Shown piece after piece: positions 30,486-39,927 of a stretch of DNA of 64,000 nucleotides (positions within the stretch are counted from its first letter, which is position 1; every line of letters starts with the position of its first letter). Source of the DNA: JACCTU01 sp963809175 (GTDB taxonomy: Bacteria > Actinomycetota > Thermoleophilia > Gaiellales > Gaiellaceae); assembly GCA_963809175.1 (NCBI GenBank), contig CAWEIK010000001.1:1178001-1242000 (forward strand), in the 5' to 3' direction. The notes under the pieces were generated by a model. The model saw nothing but the letters and a program-made list of their open reading frames with translations. It ran no database searches and was not told the DNA's origin. The translations under genes and the position numbers were made by a program.

Positions 30486-32370
30486 ATGGAGCTCTCGCGC
30501 CGGCAGCTGGCTGCGCTCGTCGCGATCAGCGACACCTTTGCGCCGGGCCTCGACGGACTGCCGGCCGCGAGCGAGGCAGGCGTGCCCGAGGCGGTCGTCG
30601 GCGCGTTCGAGCGTCATCCGCGCAAGCACGAGCTGCAGGAGATCCTCCGCCTGCTCTCGGTGTGGGAGCACGCCGCGCGACCGGCGCGCCGCTTCTCGTC
30701 GCTGCCGCTCGCCGAGCGCGAACGCGTTCTGAGGTCGTGGCGCGACAGCTCGCTCGAGCGCAAGCGGTCGGCGTACAAAGTCCTTCGCAAGGCGGTGCTG
30801 CACCACTACTTCGGACTGCCCGGGCCGGCGCGTGCGTCGCTCGGGTATCCGGGCGCGCTCGAGCGCACGGGCGTGCCGTTGCCGTTCGAGCCCGAGCGGG
30901 TGCACGGCGAGCTGCGCGTCGACTGCGACGTCTGCGTCGTCGGCTCCGGCGCGGGTGGGGGAACGGCGGCGGGCGTGCTCGCCGCGGCCGGCCTGGACGT
31001 CGTCGTGCTCGAGGCGGGCGAGCCGGCCACGTTCGACGGCGAGGAGATCGACTCGCTGCAGCGTCTCTACCTCGAAGGTGCTGCGTCGGCGACCGAGGAC
31101 CAGTCGCTCGACTTCCTGGCGGGCTGGTGCCTCGGCGGGGGGACGACGGTGAACTGGACGACCGCGTTACGCACGCCGGACGACGTCCGGGAGGAATGGG
31201 CCGCGCACGGCGTTCCCGCGTTCGCCTCTGACGAGTTCTCGCGCAGCCTCGACGCGGTCGAGGAGCGACTGGACGTCAACGACGAGCACGGCACGGCGTC
31301 CGGGCGCGACCGCGTGCTGGAGCGCGGCGCCGAGGCGCTCGGCTGGCACGTCGCGGCGCAGCCGCGGAACGTGCGGGGCTGCGATCAGAACGGAGTCTGC
31401 GGCTACTGCGGCTTCGGTTGCGCGCTCGGTGCCAAACGCGGGACCGCCGAGACGTGGCTCGCCGACGCCGCGGCGGCCGGTGCGCGCGTCTTCGTCGGCG
31501 TGCGCGCGCAGCGCGTGCTCGTCTCGCGGGGCGCGGCCGTCGGGGTGGACGCCGGCGCCGTCCAGGTGCGCGCGCGTGCGGTCGTCGTCGCGTGCGGCGC
31601 GTTCCACACGCCGGCGTTGCTCCGGCGCTCCGGGCTTACGAACGCTGCAATCGGTCGCAATCTGCGCTTTCACCCGGTCACGCTCGTCGTGGGCGAGTTC
31701 GAGGAGCCGATCGAGCCGTGGTCGGGCACGCTCCAGGCGCGGTACTCGGAGGAGCACGCGCACCTCGACGGCGGCTACGGCGTGCGCTACGAGACCGCGC
31801 CGATCCACCCGGGCTTCTTCGGTGCGGGGCTCCAGTGGGACGGCGCGCGCGAGAGCCTCGACCTCGCGAAGCGCTATCCCGTACCTCGCGCCGATCTTCC
31901 CGCTCGTGCGAGACCGGGATGCAGGGGAGGTCGTCGTCGGTCGCGACGGCGAGCCGTCGGCGCGTTACCGGCTCTCGCGTTACGACCTGCGCCACCTGCG
32001 CGCCGGCTTCGTCGGCGCCGCGCGGATCCTCGAGGCCGCGGGCGCGAAGCGGATCGTGTCGACGCACGCACGCCCCGTCTCCTGGGAGCCGGGCGAGCGC
32101 GGCGTCGGGCAGTTCCTCGCGGAAGCGGACGCGCGCGGTTGGGAGCCGAACCGCGTGCTCTACGCGTCTGCGCACATCATGGGCACGGCGCGGATGGGTG
32201 GATCGCCCGCGGGGTCTGCGTGCGACCCGGCGGGCGAGACGTGGGAGGTCTCTCGGCTCGTCGTCTGCGACGGGTCGACGTTTCCGACCGCGTCGGGCGT
32301 GAACCCGATGATCTCGATCGCCGCCGTCGCGCACCTGAACGCGTCGGCGCTCGCGTCGCGACTCGTCTAG
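30486..32370 (+). CDS. GMC-family oxidoreductase with N-terminal gluconate-dehydrogenase-3-like domain (one frame shift)
   Basis: FAD-dependent alcohol or sugar oxidoreductase. Residues 1-110 (LSRRQLAALVAISDTFAPGL) resemble the small-subunit domain fused to long-chain-alcohol oxidases. Then come the FAD loop CVVGSGAGGGTAAGVLAAAG, LEAGEPATFDG, GWCLGGGTTVNWTTALRTP and a Cys cluster CDQNGVCGYCGFGC. The end is YASAHIMGTARMGGSPAGSA with VVCDGSTFPTASGVNPM, the GMC active-site segment. An extra C near 31885 breaks the frame. Joined length is about 627 residues. TAGTG couples it to the hydantoinase gene. The substrate is unknown. Confidence 0.85.
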
Positions 32371-34110
32371 TGCAGATCCTCGGAGTCGACGTCGGGGGCA
32401 CGTTCACGGATGCGGTGCTGCTCGACGGGGGCGAGCTGCGCACGGCGAAGGTCTCGACCGCGGCTCGACAGGAAGAGTCGGTCGTCGCGGCCGCGCGTGC
32501 GGTTGGTGCCGACTCGGTCGGGCGCTTCAGCCACGGAACGACCGTGGCGACGAACGCGTTGCTCGAGCGGAAGGGAGCGCGCACGGCGTTCGTCGGGACC
32601 GCGGGCTTCGAGCATCTGCTGCACCTGCGCCGGCAGACGCGCGCGCATCTGTACCGCCTGTGCGCGTCGCATCCCGAAGCGCTCGTGCCGCTCGACCGCT
32701 GCGTCGGCGTGCGCGAACGGATGGGGCCGGACGGTGTCCTCGAGCCGCTCGACCTCAGCTCGCTGCCGGAGCTCGACGCGGATGCGGTCGCGGTCTGCCT
32801 GTTGCACGCGTACCGCCATCCGGAGCACGAGCGTGCCGTCGCGGCGGAGCTGCGCCGCCGCATGCCGGGCGTCCACGTCGTGGCCTCGCACGAGATCGCG
32901 CCCGAGTTCAGGGAGTACGAGCGGGCGTCGACCGCGGCTGCCGACGCCTACCTCGGCCCCGTCACGTCGCGCTATCTGCGCGGGCTCGCGTCGGCTGCCG
33001 CCGCGGCAGGCCTGCCGGAGCCGCTCGTGATGCGCTCGTCCGGCGGCGTCGCGACGGTGGACGAGGCGGCGGCGCATCCCGCGCTCGTGCTCGTCTCGGG
33101 CCCGGCGGCCGGGGCCGTTGGAGCCGCGCGCGTCGCCGCGGAGGCAGGCTTCCCGAACGCGATCGCGTTCGACATGGGCGGGACGTCGACCGACGTGTGC
33201 CTGATCGTCGACGGCGTGGCGGAGCGCTCGAGCGAGCGACTGGTCGCCGGGCTGCCGATCCGGCTGCCGACGATCGACATCCACACGGTCGGTGCGGGCG
33301 GCGGCTCGATCGCGCGCGTCGACGCGGGCGGTGCAGTGCGCGTCGGGCCGGAGAGCGCAGGCGCCGAACCGGGGCCTGCCTGCTACGGCCGCGGCGGAAC
33401 GCTGCCGACCGTGACCGACGCGAACCTGCTGCTCGGCCGGCTCCCGGATCGACTCGCAGCCGGGGTGGAGCTCGACCGCGCAGCGGCCGAGCGGGCGCTC
33501 GGCTCGCTCGACCCCGCTGCGGTCGTCGAGGTCGTGAACGCGGAGATGCTGCGCGCGCTCCGCGTCGTCTCGGTCGAGCGCGGCCACGACCCCCGCGACT
33601 TCGCACTCGTCGCGTACGGCGGCGCCGGGCCGTTGCACGCGTGCGCGCTCGCCGACGAGCTCGGGATCCGCACCGTGCTCGTTCCCGCCTCGGCCGGCGT
33701 GCTCTCAGCGCTCGGCCTCGTCGCGAGCGACGAGCGGCGGGACACCGTCGAGAGCAGGTTGGTGCCGCTGGATCAGGCGGGCGAGCTCCCGCGGCTGGGC
33801 GAGGCCGACCTGCGCTACGTCGGCCAGTCCTTCGAGCTCACGATTCCGCTCCAGCCGGAACTCGCCTCCGCGTTCCACCGCGCGCACGACGAGCGTTACG
33901 GCTACGCGGACGAAACGCGCCAGATCGAGCTCGTCGCGGTCCGAACCGCCGACGTGCGACCCGGCCCCGCGTTCGACGCTCCCGCGGGCGGAGCCGCTCA
34001 CCGTGCGGGGACCTGCCGTGCTCGAGCAGTCCGGCTCCACCGTCTTTGTTCCCCCCGGGTGGGTGGGGGTTAGGGATGGGTCTAGCACGCTCAAGGTGAC
34101 GAAACCGTGA
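32370..34110 (+). CDS. hyuA: Hydantoinase/oxoprolinase family subunit A (one frame shift)
   Basis: ATP-dependent N-methylhydantoinase or 5-oxoprolinase subunit A. The ASKHA-type fold is seen in ILGVDVGGTFTDAVLLDGGE, FSHGTTVATNALLERKGART, AIAFDMGGTSTDVCLIVDGV, HTVGAGGGSIARVDAGGA and FALVAYGGAGPLHACALADE. An extra G near 33987 shifts the last 40 codons. The corrected end reads VRGPAVLEQSGSTVFVPPGW and stops in a GTGA overlap with the B subunit. About 579 residues is short for HyuA (often 690). It would couple ATP hydrolysis to opening of a cyclic amide. Confidence 0.88.
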
Positions 34111-35603
34111 CGAACCATCCCCAGACCGTGAACATTCAGCTCCAGGTGATCGGCGAGTCGCTGCGCGCGGTCGCGGAGGAGATGGGCGCCGTCCTGATCC
34201 GCTCCGCCTTCTCCGCGAACGTCAAGGAGCGCCGTGACTGCTCGACCGCGCTCTTCGACGAACGCGGCCGGATGATCGCGCAGGCCGAGCACATCCCCGT
34301 CCACCTCGGCGCGATGCCCGACGCCGTCGCTGCGGTGGCCGCGCACGACCCTGCCGAAGGCGAGGTCTGGATCCTGAACGACCCCTACGCGGGCGGTACG
34401 CATCTGCCCGACGTGACGATGGTCTCGCGCACGGCGCTCGGCTTCGCCGTCTCGCGCGCGCACCACGCGGACGTCGGCGCGGTCGAGCCCGGCTCGATGC
34501 CCGCGGACTCGCGCACGCTCGCCGAGGAAGGAGTCGTGATCCCGCCGACGCGGCTCGACGACGACACGCTCGCAGGTCTCATAGCGCGCATGCGCAACCC
34601 GGAGGAGCGACGCGGCGACTTCCGCGCGCAGCTCGCTGCGCATCGCCTGGCCGAGCTTCGCGTCGACGAGCTGTGCGCCCGCCGCGGGCGCGAGACCGTG
34701 GCCGCCGCGATGGACGAGCTCTACGCGTACTCGGAGCGCGTCGTCCGCGCAGCGCTCGCCGCTCTCCCCGACGGCCGCTACGAGGCCGAGGACGTGCTCG
34801 AAGGCATTCGCGGCGAGCTCGTCATTCGCGCGGCTGTGACGATCGCCGGCGACGAGATCGAGATCGACTTCGACGGAACCGCACCGCAACACGACGGGAA
34901 CCTCAACTGCCCGCTCGCGGTCGCGCGCTCGGCCTCGTACTTCGTCGTCCGCTGCGTGACCGACCCCGACCTCCCGGCGTCCGGCGGTGCGTTCGCGCCC
35001 GTGACCGTGAAGGCACCGGAGGGCTGCCTCGTCAACGCACGCGCGCCCGCTGCCGTCGCGGCCGGAAACGTCGAGACCTCGAGCCGGATCGTGGACGTCC
35101 TCTTCGCCGCGCTCGCGCACGCGGTCGACGTTCCCGCGCAGGGGCAGGGCACGGTGAACAACGTCACGCTCGGCAACGAGCGCTTCACGTACTACGAGAC
35201 GATCGGCGGCGGCCAGGGCGCGTGCCCCGAGGCCGACGGGCCGTCCGGCGTCCACGTCGCGATGTCGAACACGCTCTCGACCCCGGTCGAGGCGCTCGAG
35301 CTCCAGTACCCGCTGCGCGTCGAGCGTTACGCACTCCGCCTCGGCTCCGGCGGCGACGGTGCTCGGCGCGGCGGCGACGGGGTCGTCCGCGAGCTGCGTG
35401 TGCTCGAGCCGTGCCGGCTCTCGCTGATCACCGAGCGCCGCGCGCGGGCGCCGGCCGGCGCACGCGGCGGCGCGCCGGGCGCCCCGGGCCGCAACCTGGT
35501 GAACGGCGACGAGCTGCCCGCGAAGGCGACCGTTGAGCTCGAGGCGGGCGATCTGATCACGATCGAGACACCCGGCGGCGGCGGCTTCGACCGCGCCGAG
35601 TAG
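34107..35603 (+). CDS. hyuB: Hydantoinase B/oxoprolinase family subunit B
   Basis: 498 residues, intact. Family motifs: QLQVIGESLRAVAEEMGAVL, SANVKERRDCSTALFDERGR, EGEVWILNDPYAGGTHLPDV, SRAHHADVGAVEPGSMP, and the terminal SGGDGARRGGDGVVRELRVL and TPGGGGFDRAE. The A and B subunits form one complex hydrolysing hydantoin, 5-oxoproline or related lactams with ATP. It is translationally coupled to hyuA. The MOSC gene follows after 9 bases, with its own TAGGGT partly formed by this gene's stop. The substrate is not deducible. Confidence 0.92.
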   Translation: MTNHPQTVNIQLQVIGESLRAVAEEMGAVLIRSAFSANVKERRDCSTALFDERGRMIAQAEHIPVHLGAMPDAVAAVAAHDPAEGEVWILNDPYAGGTHLPDVTMVSRTALGFAVSRAHHADVGAVEPGSMPADSRTLAEEGVVIPPTRLDDDTLAGLIARMRNPEERRGDFRAQLAAHRLAELRVDELCARRGRETVAAAMDELYAYSERVVRAALAALPDGRYEAEDVLEGIRGELVIRAAVTIAGDEIEIDFDGTAPQHDGNLNCPLAVARSASYFVVRCVTDPDLPASGGAFAPVTVKAPEGCLVNARAPAAVAAGNVETSSRIVDVLFAALAHAVDVPAQGQGTVNNVTLGNERFTYYETIGGGQGACPEADGPSGVHVAMSNTLSTPVEALELQYPLRVERYALRLGSGGDGARRGGDGVVRELRVLEPCRLSLITERRARAPAGARGGAPGAPGRNLVNGDELPAKATVELEAGDLITIETPGGGGFDRAE

Positions 35604-35612
35604 GGTTGCGTC

Positions 35613-36057
35613 GTGGCCGGACGCGTCGAGGGCATCTACATCGCACCGAGGAAGAAAGAGCTGCCGAAGCCGGTCGAACGCGTGCGCGCGGTGGCCGGGC
35701 CGCGGGCTCGAGGGCAACCGCCACTTCTACGACGAGGCGCCGCCCGGCAGGGCGCTCACGCTGATCGCCGCCGAGGCGCTCGCGGAGGGCGCTTCCGCAT
35801 CGGGTATCCCCCTCGACGCCGACGAGAGCGGCCGGAACGTGCTGACGAGCGGGATCGACCTGAACGCGCTCGTCGGCGAGCGTTTCAGGGTCGGCGACGT
35901 CGAGTGCGTCGGCGTGGAGCTGTGCGAGCCTTGCACGACGCTCGAAGGCGCGACGCGCCCGGGCGTGATCAAGGCGTACGTGCACCGCGCGGGCCTGAAC
36001 GCGGACATCCTCACCGACGGTGAGATCGCGGTCGGCGACGCCGTCGAACGCCTGTAG
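35613..36057 (+). CDS. MOSC-domain protein (one frame shift)
   Basis: About 147 residues. MOSC domains occur in molybdenum-cofactor sulfurases and in reductases of N-hydroxylated compounds. Visible: VEGIYIAPRKKELPKPVERV, RGLEGNRHFYDE, LTSGIDLNALVGERFRVGDV and the Cys-bearing ECVGVELCEPCTTLEGAT, where the conserved Cys binds sulfur or Mo, then GLNADILTDGEIAVGD. An extra C near 35702 breaks the frame. TAGGGT lies 6 bases before the GTG start. The stop abuts the nitrilase ATG (TAGATG). It is single-domain, so a carrier or partner of a Mo enzyme is likely. Confidence 0.83.
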
Positions 36058-36969
36058 ATGCAAGCGAGCGTCCGCGTCGCGTGCGTGCAGGTCGAGCCGG
36101 TGATCCTCGACCGCGCCGCGACGATCGAGAAGCTCGCGCGCTACACCGCCGAGGCCGCGCAGAACGGCGCGCAGCTCGTCGTCTTCCCCGAGACGTTCAT
36201 CCCCGCCTACCCGTCGTCACGTTGGGCGCGCGCGCTCGCCGGTTGGGCCGACCCGCGCGCGAAGGAGGCGTTCGCGCTGCTGCGGCGCGAATCGCTCGAG
36301 GTGCCGAGCGATGCGGAACGCCGACTCGGCGAGATCGCGCGCGAGCACGGCGTCTGGCTCGTGACCGGCGTGAACGAGGTCGATCCCGAGCAGCCGGGGA
36401 CGATCTACAACTCGCTCCTCTACCACGCACCCGACGGCACGCTCGCCGAGCACCACCGGAAGCTCGTGCCGACGAACCACGAGCGGCTCGTCTGGGGTCA
36501 GGGTGACGGCCGCGGGCTGCGCGCGCTCAAGACGCCGCTCGGCCGGATCGGCGGGCTGATCTGCTGGGAGAACTACATGCCGCTCGCGCGCTTCTCGCTC
36601 TACGAGTCGGGCGTCGAGATCTACATCGCGTCGACCGCCGACGACGGCGACGCCTGGCAGTCGACGCTCGTGCACATCGCGCGCGAGTCGCGCGCGTTCG
36701 TCGTCGCGCCGTCCCACTTCCAGCGTGCCGCGTCCTACCCGGACGACTTCCCGCTGCGCGACCTGCTCGAAGGCGACGACCTGCTCGGGCGAGGTGGCAG
36801 CGCGATCCTCGGCCCCGACGGCGGCTACCTCGCGGGGCCGCTCTACGGCGAGGAGGGCGTCCTCTACGCGGATCTCGAGGCGGACCGCCTGTACGAGGAG
36901 CGTCAGCGATTCGATCCCGCGGGCCACTACAACCGGCCCGAACTGCTGCGCTTCGAGCTCAGGCTCTAG
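36058..36969 (+). CDS. Nitrilase / aliphatic amidohydrolase
   Basis: 303-residue carbon-nitrogen hydrolase with the complete catalytic triad: Glu in LVVFPETFIPAYPSSRWA, Lys in EHHRKLVPTNHERLVWGQGD, and Cys in GGLICWENYMPLARFSLY. HRKL..TNHERLVWG and CWENYMP are typical of true nitrilases and cyanide hydratase-like enzymes rather than omega-amidases. It would turn an organic nitrile into an acid plus ammonia. It follows the MOSC gene without a gap. Its last 11 bases overlap the converging selB end. The frame is intact. Confidence 0.9.
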   Translation: MQASVRVACVQVEPVILDRAATIEKLARYTAEAAQNGAQLVVFPETFIPAYPSSRWARALAGWADPRAKEAFALLRRESLEVPSDAERRLGEIAREHGVWLVTGVNEVDPEQPGTIYNSLLYHAPDGTLAEHHRKLVPTNHERLVWGQGDGRGLRALKTPLGRIGGLICWENYMPLARFSLYESGVEIYIASTADDGDAWQSTLVHIARESRAFVVAPSHFQRAASYPDDFPLRDLLEGDDLLGRGGSAILGPDGGYLAGPLYGEEGVLYADLEADRLYEERQRFDPAGHYNRPELLRFELRL

Positions 36970-38620
36970 CGCGCCGACGCAGGACGCGCGCGTCGCCGAC
37001 GCGTCGCGTCAGCCCGTCGGCGTCGAACCGTTCGAGCAGGAGCTGCGCCGGCCGTCGCGAGCTGCCGAGCAGGTCGCGGAAGCGCGCGAGCGTGATCGAG
37101 CCCGCGGCCTCGCACTCGGCGACGAGCGCGTCCCGCGCGCTCGCGTACGCGGCGCGGCCGATCGCCGTGCCGTCGCCGACGAGCACGAGGCGCCCGCGAG
37201 CCTCGAGAACGTCCGCGAGCCCGCGCTCCACCTCGACGGGGTCGTAGCCCGCGAGCTCGAGCGCGCTCTCGAGCTCGGCTGCCGCCTGCTCGTCGACGAC
37301 CGCCGCGGCTCCGGGCTCGTAGAGCTTCGCGCCGCGCCGCTCGAGCCCGAGCAGCGGCACGACCGCGTCCGCCCACGGGGCCGACGGCGGTGCGACGCCC
37401 GGGTCGATCGGGTCGGTCTCCGCGATCCGCCGTCGAAGCTCCGCGCGAAGGTCGTCCAGCCACTCCGGCGCGAACACCCAACCGTCGGCCCGAGCGAGCG
37501 ACGCGACCGAGAAGCCGCGCACCTCGAGCGCGCGCGCCGGGACCGGTTCGTGGACGAGCGCGCCCGCATCCCCTGTCTCGGCGATCGCGAGCCGCAAGGC
37601 GTCGACGTGGCGCGGAGGAGCCGGGTCGAGCACGACGCCGCCGCCGACGGTTGTGTCCGTGCGCAGCACGAAGCGGTCGCCGCGGGCGGCGACGACGGGT
37701 GCGGCGAGCCGGAGCTGTGCGCGCGACTCGTCCGCGCGCACGACCCGCGCGGCGATCTGCGCCGTGCCGTGATGGACGCTCACCGCCGCGGGAACCTCGC
37801 CCAGCGCGTCGAGTCGAACGTCGAGCCGGTAGCTCGTGACGAACGCGTTCGGGGTGACGAGGGCATCGCCGCGCGCGAGCTCGTGCCGCTCGATGCCGGG
37901 AAGGTTCACCGCGACCCGCTGGCCCGCCTCCGCCCGCTCGACGTCGCGGTCGTGCACCTGCACGCTTCGCACGCGCACGTCGAGCCCGGCCGGCTCGACC
38001 CGCAGCCGGTCGCCGGCTCCGATCGACCCCGACCAGAGCGTGCCGGTGACGACCGTGCCGACGCCGCGGAGCGTGAAGACGCGGTCGACGTAGAGCCGGG
38101 CCGGGCCGCTCTCGCGAGGTCGAGCGACCTGCGCGGCGACCCCGGCGAGCGCCGCTCGCAGCTCGTCGAGGCCGTGACCTGTCTTCGCGCTCACCGGCAC
38201 GACGGGAGCGCCGGCCACGAGCTCCCGCGCCTCGGTGACCGCTGCCTCGAGCGCGTCGGCGTCCACCGAGTCCGACTTCGTCACGGCGACGACGCCGCGC
38301 TCGACGCCGAGCAGCCGCAGGATCGCGAGGTGCTCGTGCGTCTGCGGCCGGGCGCCTTCCCCCGCGTCGACCACCAGCAGGAAGAGGTCGATCCCGGTCG
38401 CGCCGGCGACCATCGTGCGAACGAAGCGCTCGTGCCCCGGGACGTCGACGAGCGACAGTCGCGTGCCGTCGGGAAGCTCGAGCGGCGCGTAGCCGAGCTC
38501 GATCGAGATCCCGCGCTCGCGCTCCTCGGGGAGCCGGTCGGTGTCCTTTCCGGTCAGCGCCCGCACGAGCCACGTCTTGCCGTGGTCGATGTGGCCTGCG
38601 GTCCCGACCGTGAGCGCCAT
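36959..38620 (-). CDS. selB: Selenocysteine-specific elongation factor SelB
   Basis: 553 residues. GTPase that brings Sec-tRNA to in-frame UGA codons marked by a SECIS hairpin. G1 AGHIDHGKTWLVRALTG, G2 region ERERGISIELGYAPLEL, G3 LVDVPGHERFVRTMVAG, G4 VAVTKSDSVDA, G5 PVSAKTGHG. EF-Tu-like domains 2 and 3 follow, then winged-helix repeats ending LLERFDADGLTRRVGDARVL, the SECIS-binding end. The ATG overlaps the selA stop (TGATG). The frame is intact over the whole gene, so the pathway is likely functional. Confidence 0.95.
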   Translation of the reverse strand: MALTVGTAGHIDHGKTWLVRALTGKDTDRLPEERERGISIELGYAPLELPDGTRLSLVDVPGHERFVRTMVAGATGIDLFLLVVDAGEGARPQTHEHLAILRLLGVERGVVAVTKSDSVDADALEAAVTEARELVAGAPVVPVSAKTGHGLDELRAALAGVAAQVARPRESGPARLYVDRVFTLRGVGTVVTGTLWSGSIGAGDRLRVEPAGLDVRVRSVQVHDRDVERAEAGQRVAVNLPGIERHELARGDALVTPNAFVTSYRLDVRLDALGEVPAAVSVHHGTAQIAARVVRADESRAQLRLAAPVVAARGDRFVLRTDTTVGGGVVLDPAPPRHVDALRLAIAETGDAGALVHEPVPARALEVRGFSVASLARADGWVFAPEWLDDLRAELRRRIAETDPIDPGVAPPSAPWADAVVPLLGLERRGAKLYEPGAAAVVDEQAAAELESALELAGYDPVEVERGLADVLEARGRLVLVGDGTAIGRAAYASARDALVAECEAAGSITLARFRDLLGSSRRPAQLLLERFDADGLTRRVGDARVLRRRARA

Positions 38621-39891
38621 CAGCGGGCCGCGCGCACCGCCGCGGCCACTTCGTCGACCTCGTCGTCGTCGAGCGTTCGGCAGTCGAGGAGCAGCCGGCC
38701 GTCGCGGACGATCCCGACGACGGGCGTTGCGCCGGCGCGAAGCGGCGCGACGAGCGCCTCCTCGACCGCGCACGCGAAGCTCGGCAACTCGGCGAGCGGC
38801 AGCGCGCCGCCGCCGACGCGGGCGACGGTCTCCTCGACCGTTCCGTCGACCGCCGCGGCGAGCCGCTCCGCGCGCTTGCGCACGGCGGTCGCCGGCTCGC
38901 GCAGCATGCGAAGCACCGGGATGCGCTCGGGTGCGTCCAGGTGCAGCTGCAGCGTCCCCTCGAGCGCGGCGATCGTCAGCTTGTCGGCGCGGAGCGCGCG
39001 CTGCAACGGGTGACGCCGAAGCTGCTCGACGAGGTCGGCCCGACCCGCGACGATCCCCGCCTGCGGGCCGCCGAGCAGCTTGTCGCCACTGAAGCAGACG
39101 AGATCTGCACCGGCGGCGAGTGCCTCGCGCGCGGAGGGCTCGTCGGTCAACGAGCCGAGCACGCCGGAGCCCAGGTCGTCGACGAGCGGCAGCGCGTGCC
39201 GCCGCGCGACCGCGGCCAGCTCCTCGACGCGCGGCTGCTCGGTGAAGCCGACGACGCGGAAGTTCGACTGGTGGACGCGGAGCAGAACGGCGGTCTCCGG
39301 CCCGATCGCGCGCTCGTAGTCCGCCGCGCGCGTCCGGTTCGTCGTGCCGACCTCGACAAGACGCGCACCTGAGCGCGCGAGCACGTCGGGGATGCGAAAG
39401 CCGTCACCGATCTCGATCAGCTCGCCGCGCGAGACGATCACCTCGCGACCTTCCGCGAGCGCCGCGAGCGCGAGCAGCACCGCCGCGGCGTTGTTGTTGA
39501 CGACGAGCGCAGCCTCTGCTCCGGTCAACCGCCGAAGGATTCCCGCGACATGGTCCTGTCGCGACCCGCGCGACCCGGTCGTCAGGTCGAACTCGAGGTT
39601 CGAGTAGCCCCGCGTGGCCTCGCGCACGTGGTCGAGCGCCGCCTCGGCGAGCGGCGCGCGGCCGAGGTTCGTGTGGACGATGACGCCGGTCGCGTTCAGG
39701 ACCCGCTTGAGCGACGGCGTTCGCGCCGCTGCGAGCTCCGCGGCGAGGCGAACCCGCAGGTCACCTGGGTCGGCGCCCGCCTGGATCTCCTCCCTGGCCC
39801 GGGCGAGCACGGCACGGGCCGCCTCGACGGCGAGCGGGTCGCCGACGTCGCGGGCCAGCTCGTCGACCGACGGCAGGTCTCGAAGGCGCAC
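38620..39891 (-). CDS. selA: L-seryl-tRNA(Sec) selenium transferase SelA
   Basis: 423-residue PLP enzyme converting Ser-tRNA(Sec) to Sec-tRNA(Sec) using selenophosphate. N-terminal LRDLPSVDELARD, then LKRVLNATGVIVHTNLGRAP, YSNLEFDLTTGSRGSR, ALVVNNNAAAVLLALAAL, LLRVHQSNFRVVGFTEQP, LVDDLGSGVL, and the PLP-binding Lys in VCFSGDKLLGGPQAGIV. It heads a selA-selB operon. TACACT sits 6 bases before the GTG start. selD is not in the window. The cognate tRNA is about 10 kb away on the same strand. Confidence 0.95.
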   Translation of the reverse strand: MRLRDLPSVDELARDVGDPLAVEAARAVLARAREEIQAGADPGDLRVRLAAELAAARTPSLKRVLNATGVIVHTNLGRAPLAEAALDHVREATRGYSNLEFDLTTGSRGSRQDHVAGILRRLTGAEAALVVNNNAAAVLLALAALAEGREVIVSRGELIEIGDGFRIPDVLARSGARLVEVGTTNRTRAADYERAIGPETAVLLRVHQSNFRVVGFTEQPRVEELAAVARRHALPLVDDLGSGVLGSLTDEPSAREALAAGADLVCFSGDKLLGGPQAGIVAGRADLVEQLRRHPLQRALRADKLTIAALEGTLQLHLDAPERIPVLRMLREPATAVRKRAERLAAAVDGTVEETVARVGGGALPLAELPSFACAVEEALVAPLRAGATPVVGIVRDGRLLLDCRTLDDDEVDEVAAAVRAAR

Positions 39892-39897
39892 GGCCGG

Positions 39898-39920
39898 AGT
39901 GTAAGCGGCGGTGCTACTTT
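39898..39920. promoter_or_regulatory. Divergent predicted -10 elements of selA and the VanW gene
   Basis: TACACT (minus strand, 39898-39903) lies 6 bases from the selA start, and TACTTT (plus strand, 39915-39920) 7 bases from the VanW start. Neither gene has a Shine-Dalgarno, which matches the leaderless pattern. Confidence 0.5.
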
Positions 39921-39927
39921 CGGACAC

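Noticed and set aside
30486..32370. Selenoprotein candidates among the oxidoreductase genes of the window
   Set aside because: No in-frame TGA with a following hairpin was found in any recognised gene. All breaks are indels, not UGA codons.
30486..34073. A single very long open frame covering the GMC and hydantoinase A genes
   Set aside because: The middle part is arginine-rich nonsense. A one-base error near 31885 removes the GMC stop, and the two proteins are separate families with a TAGTG junction.
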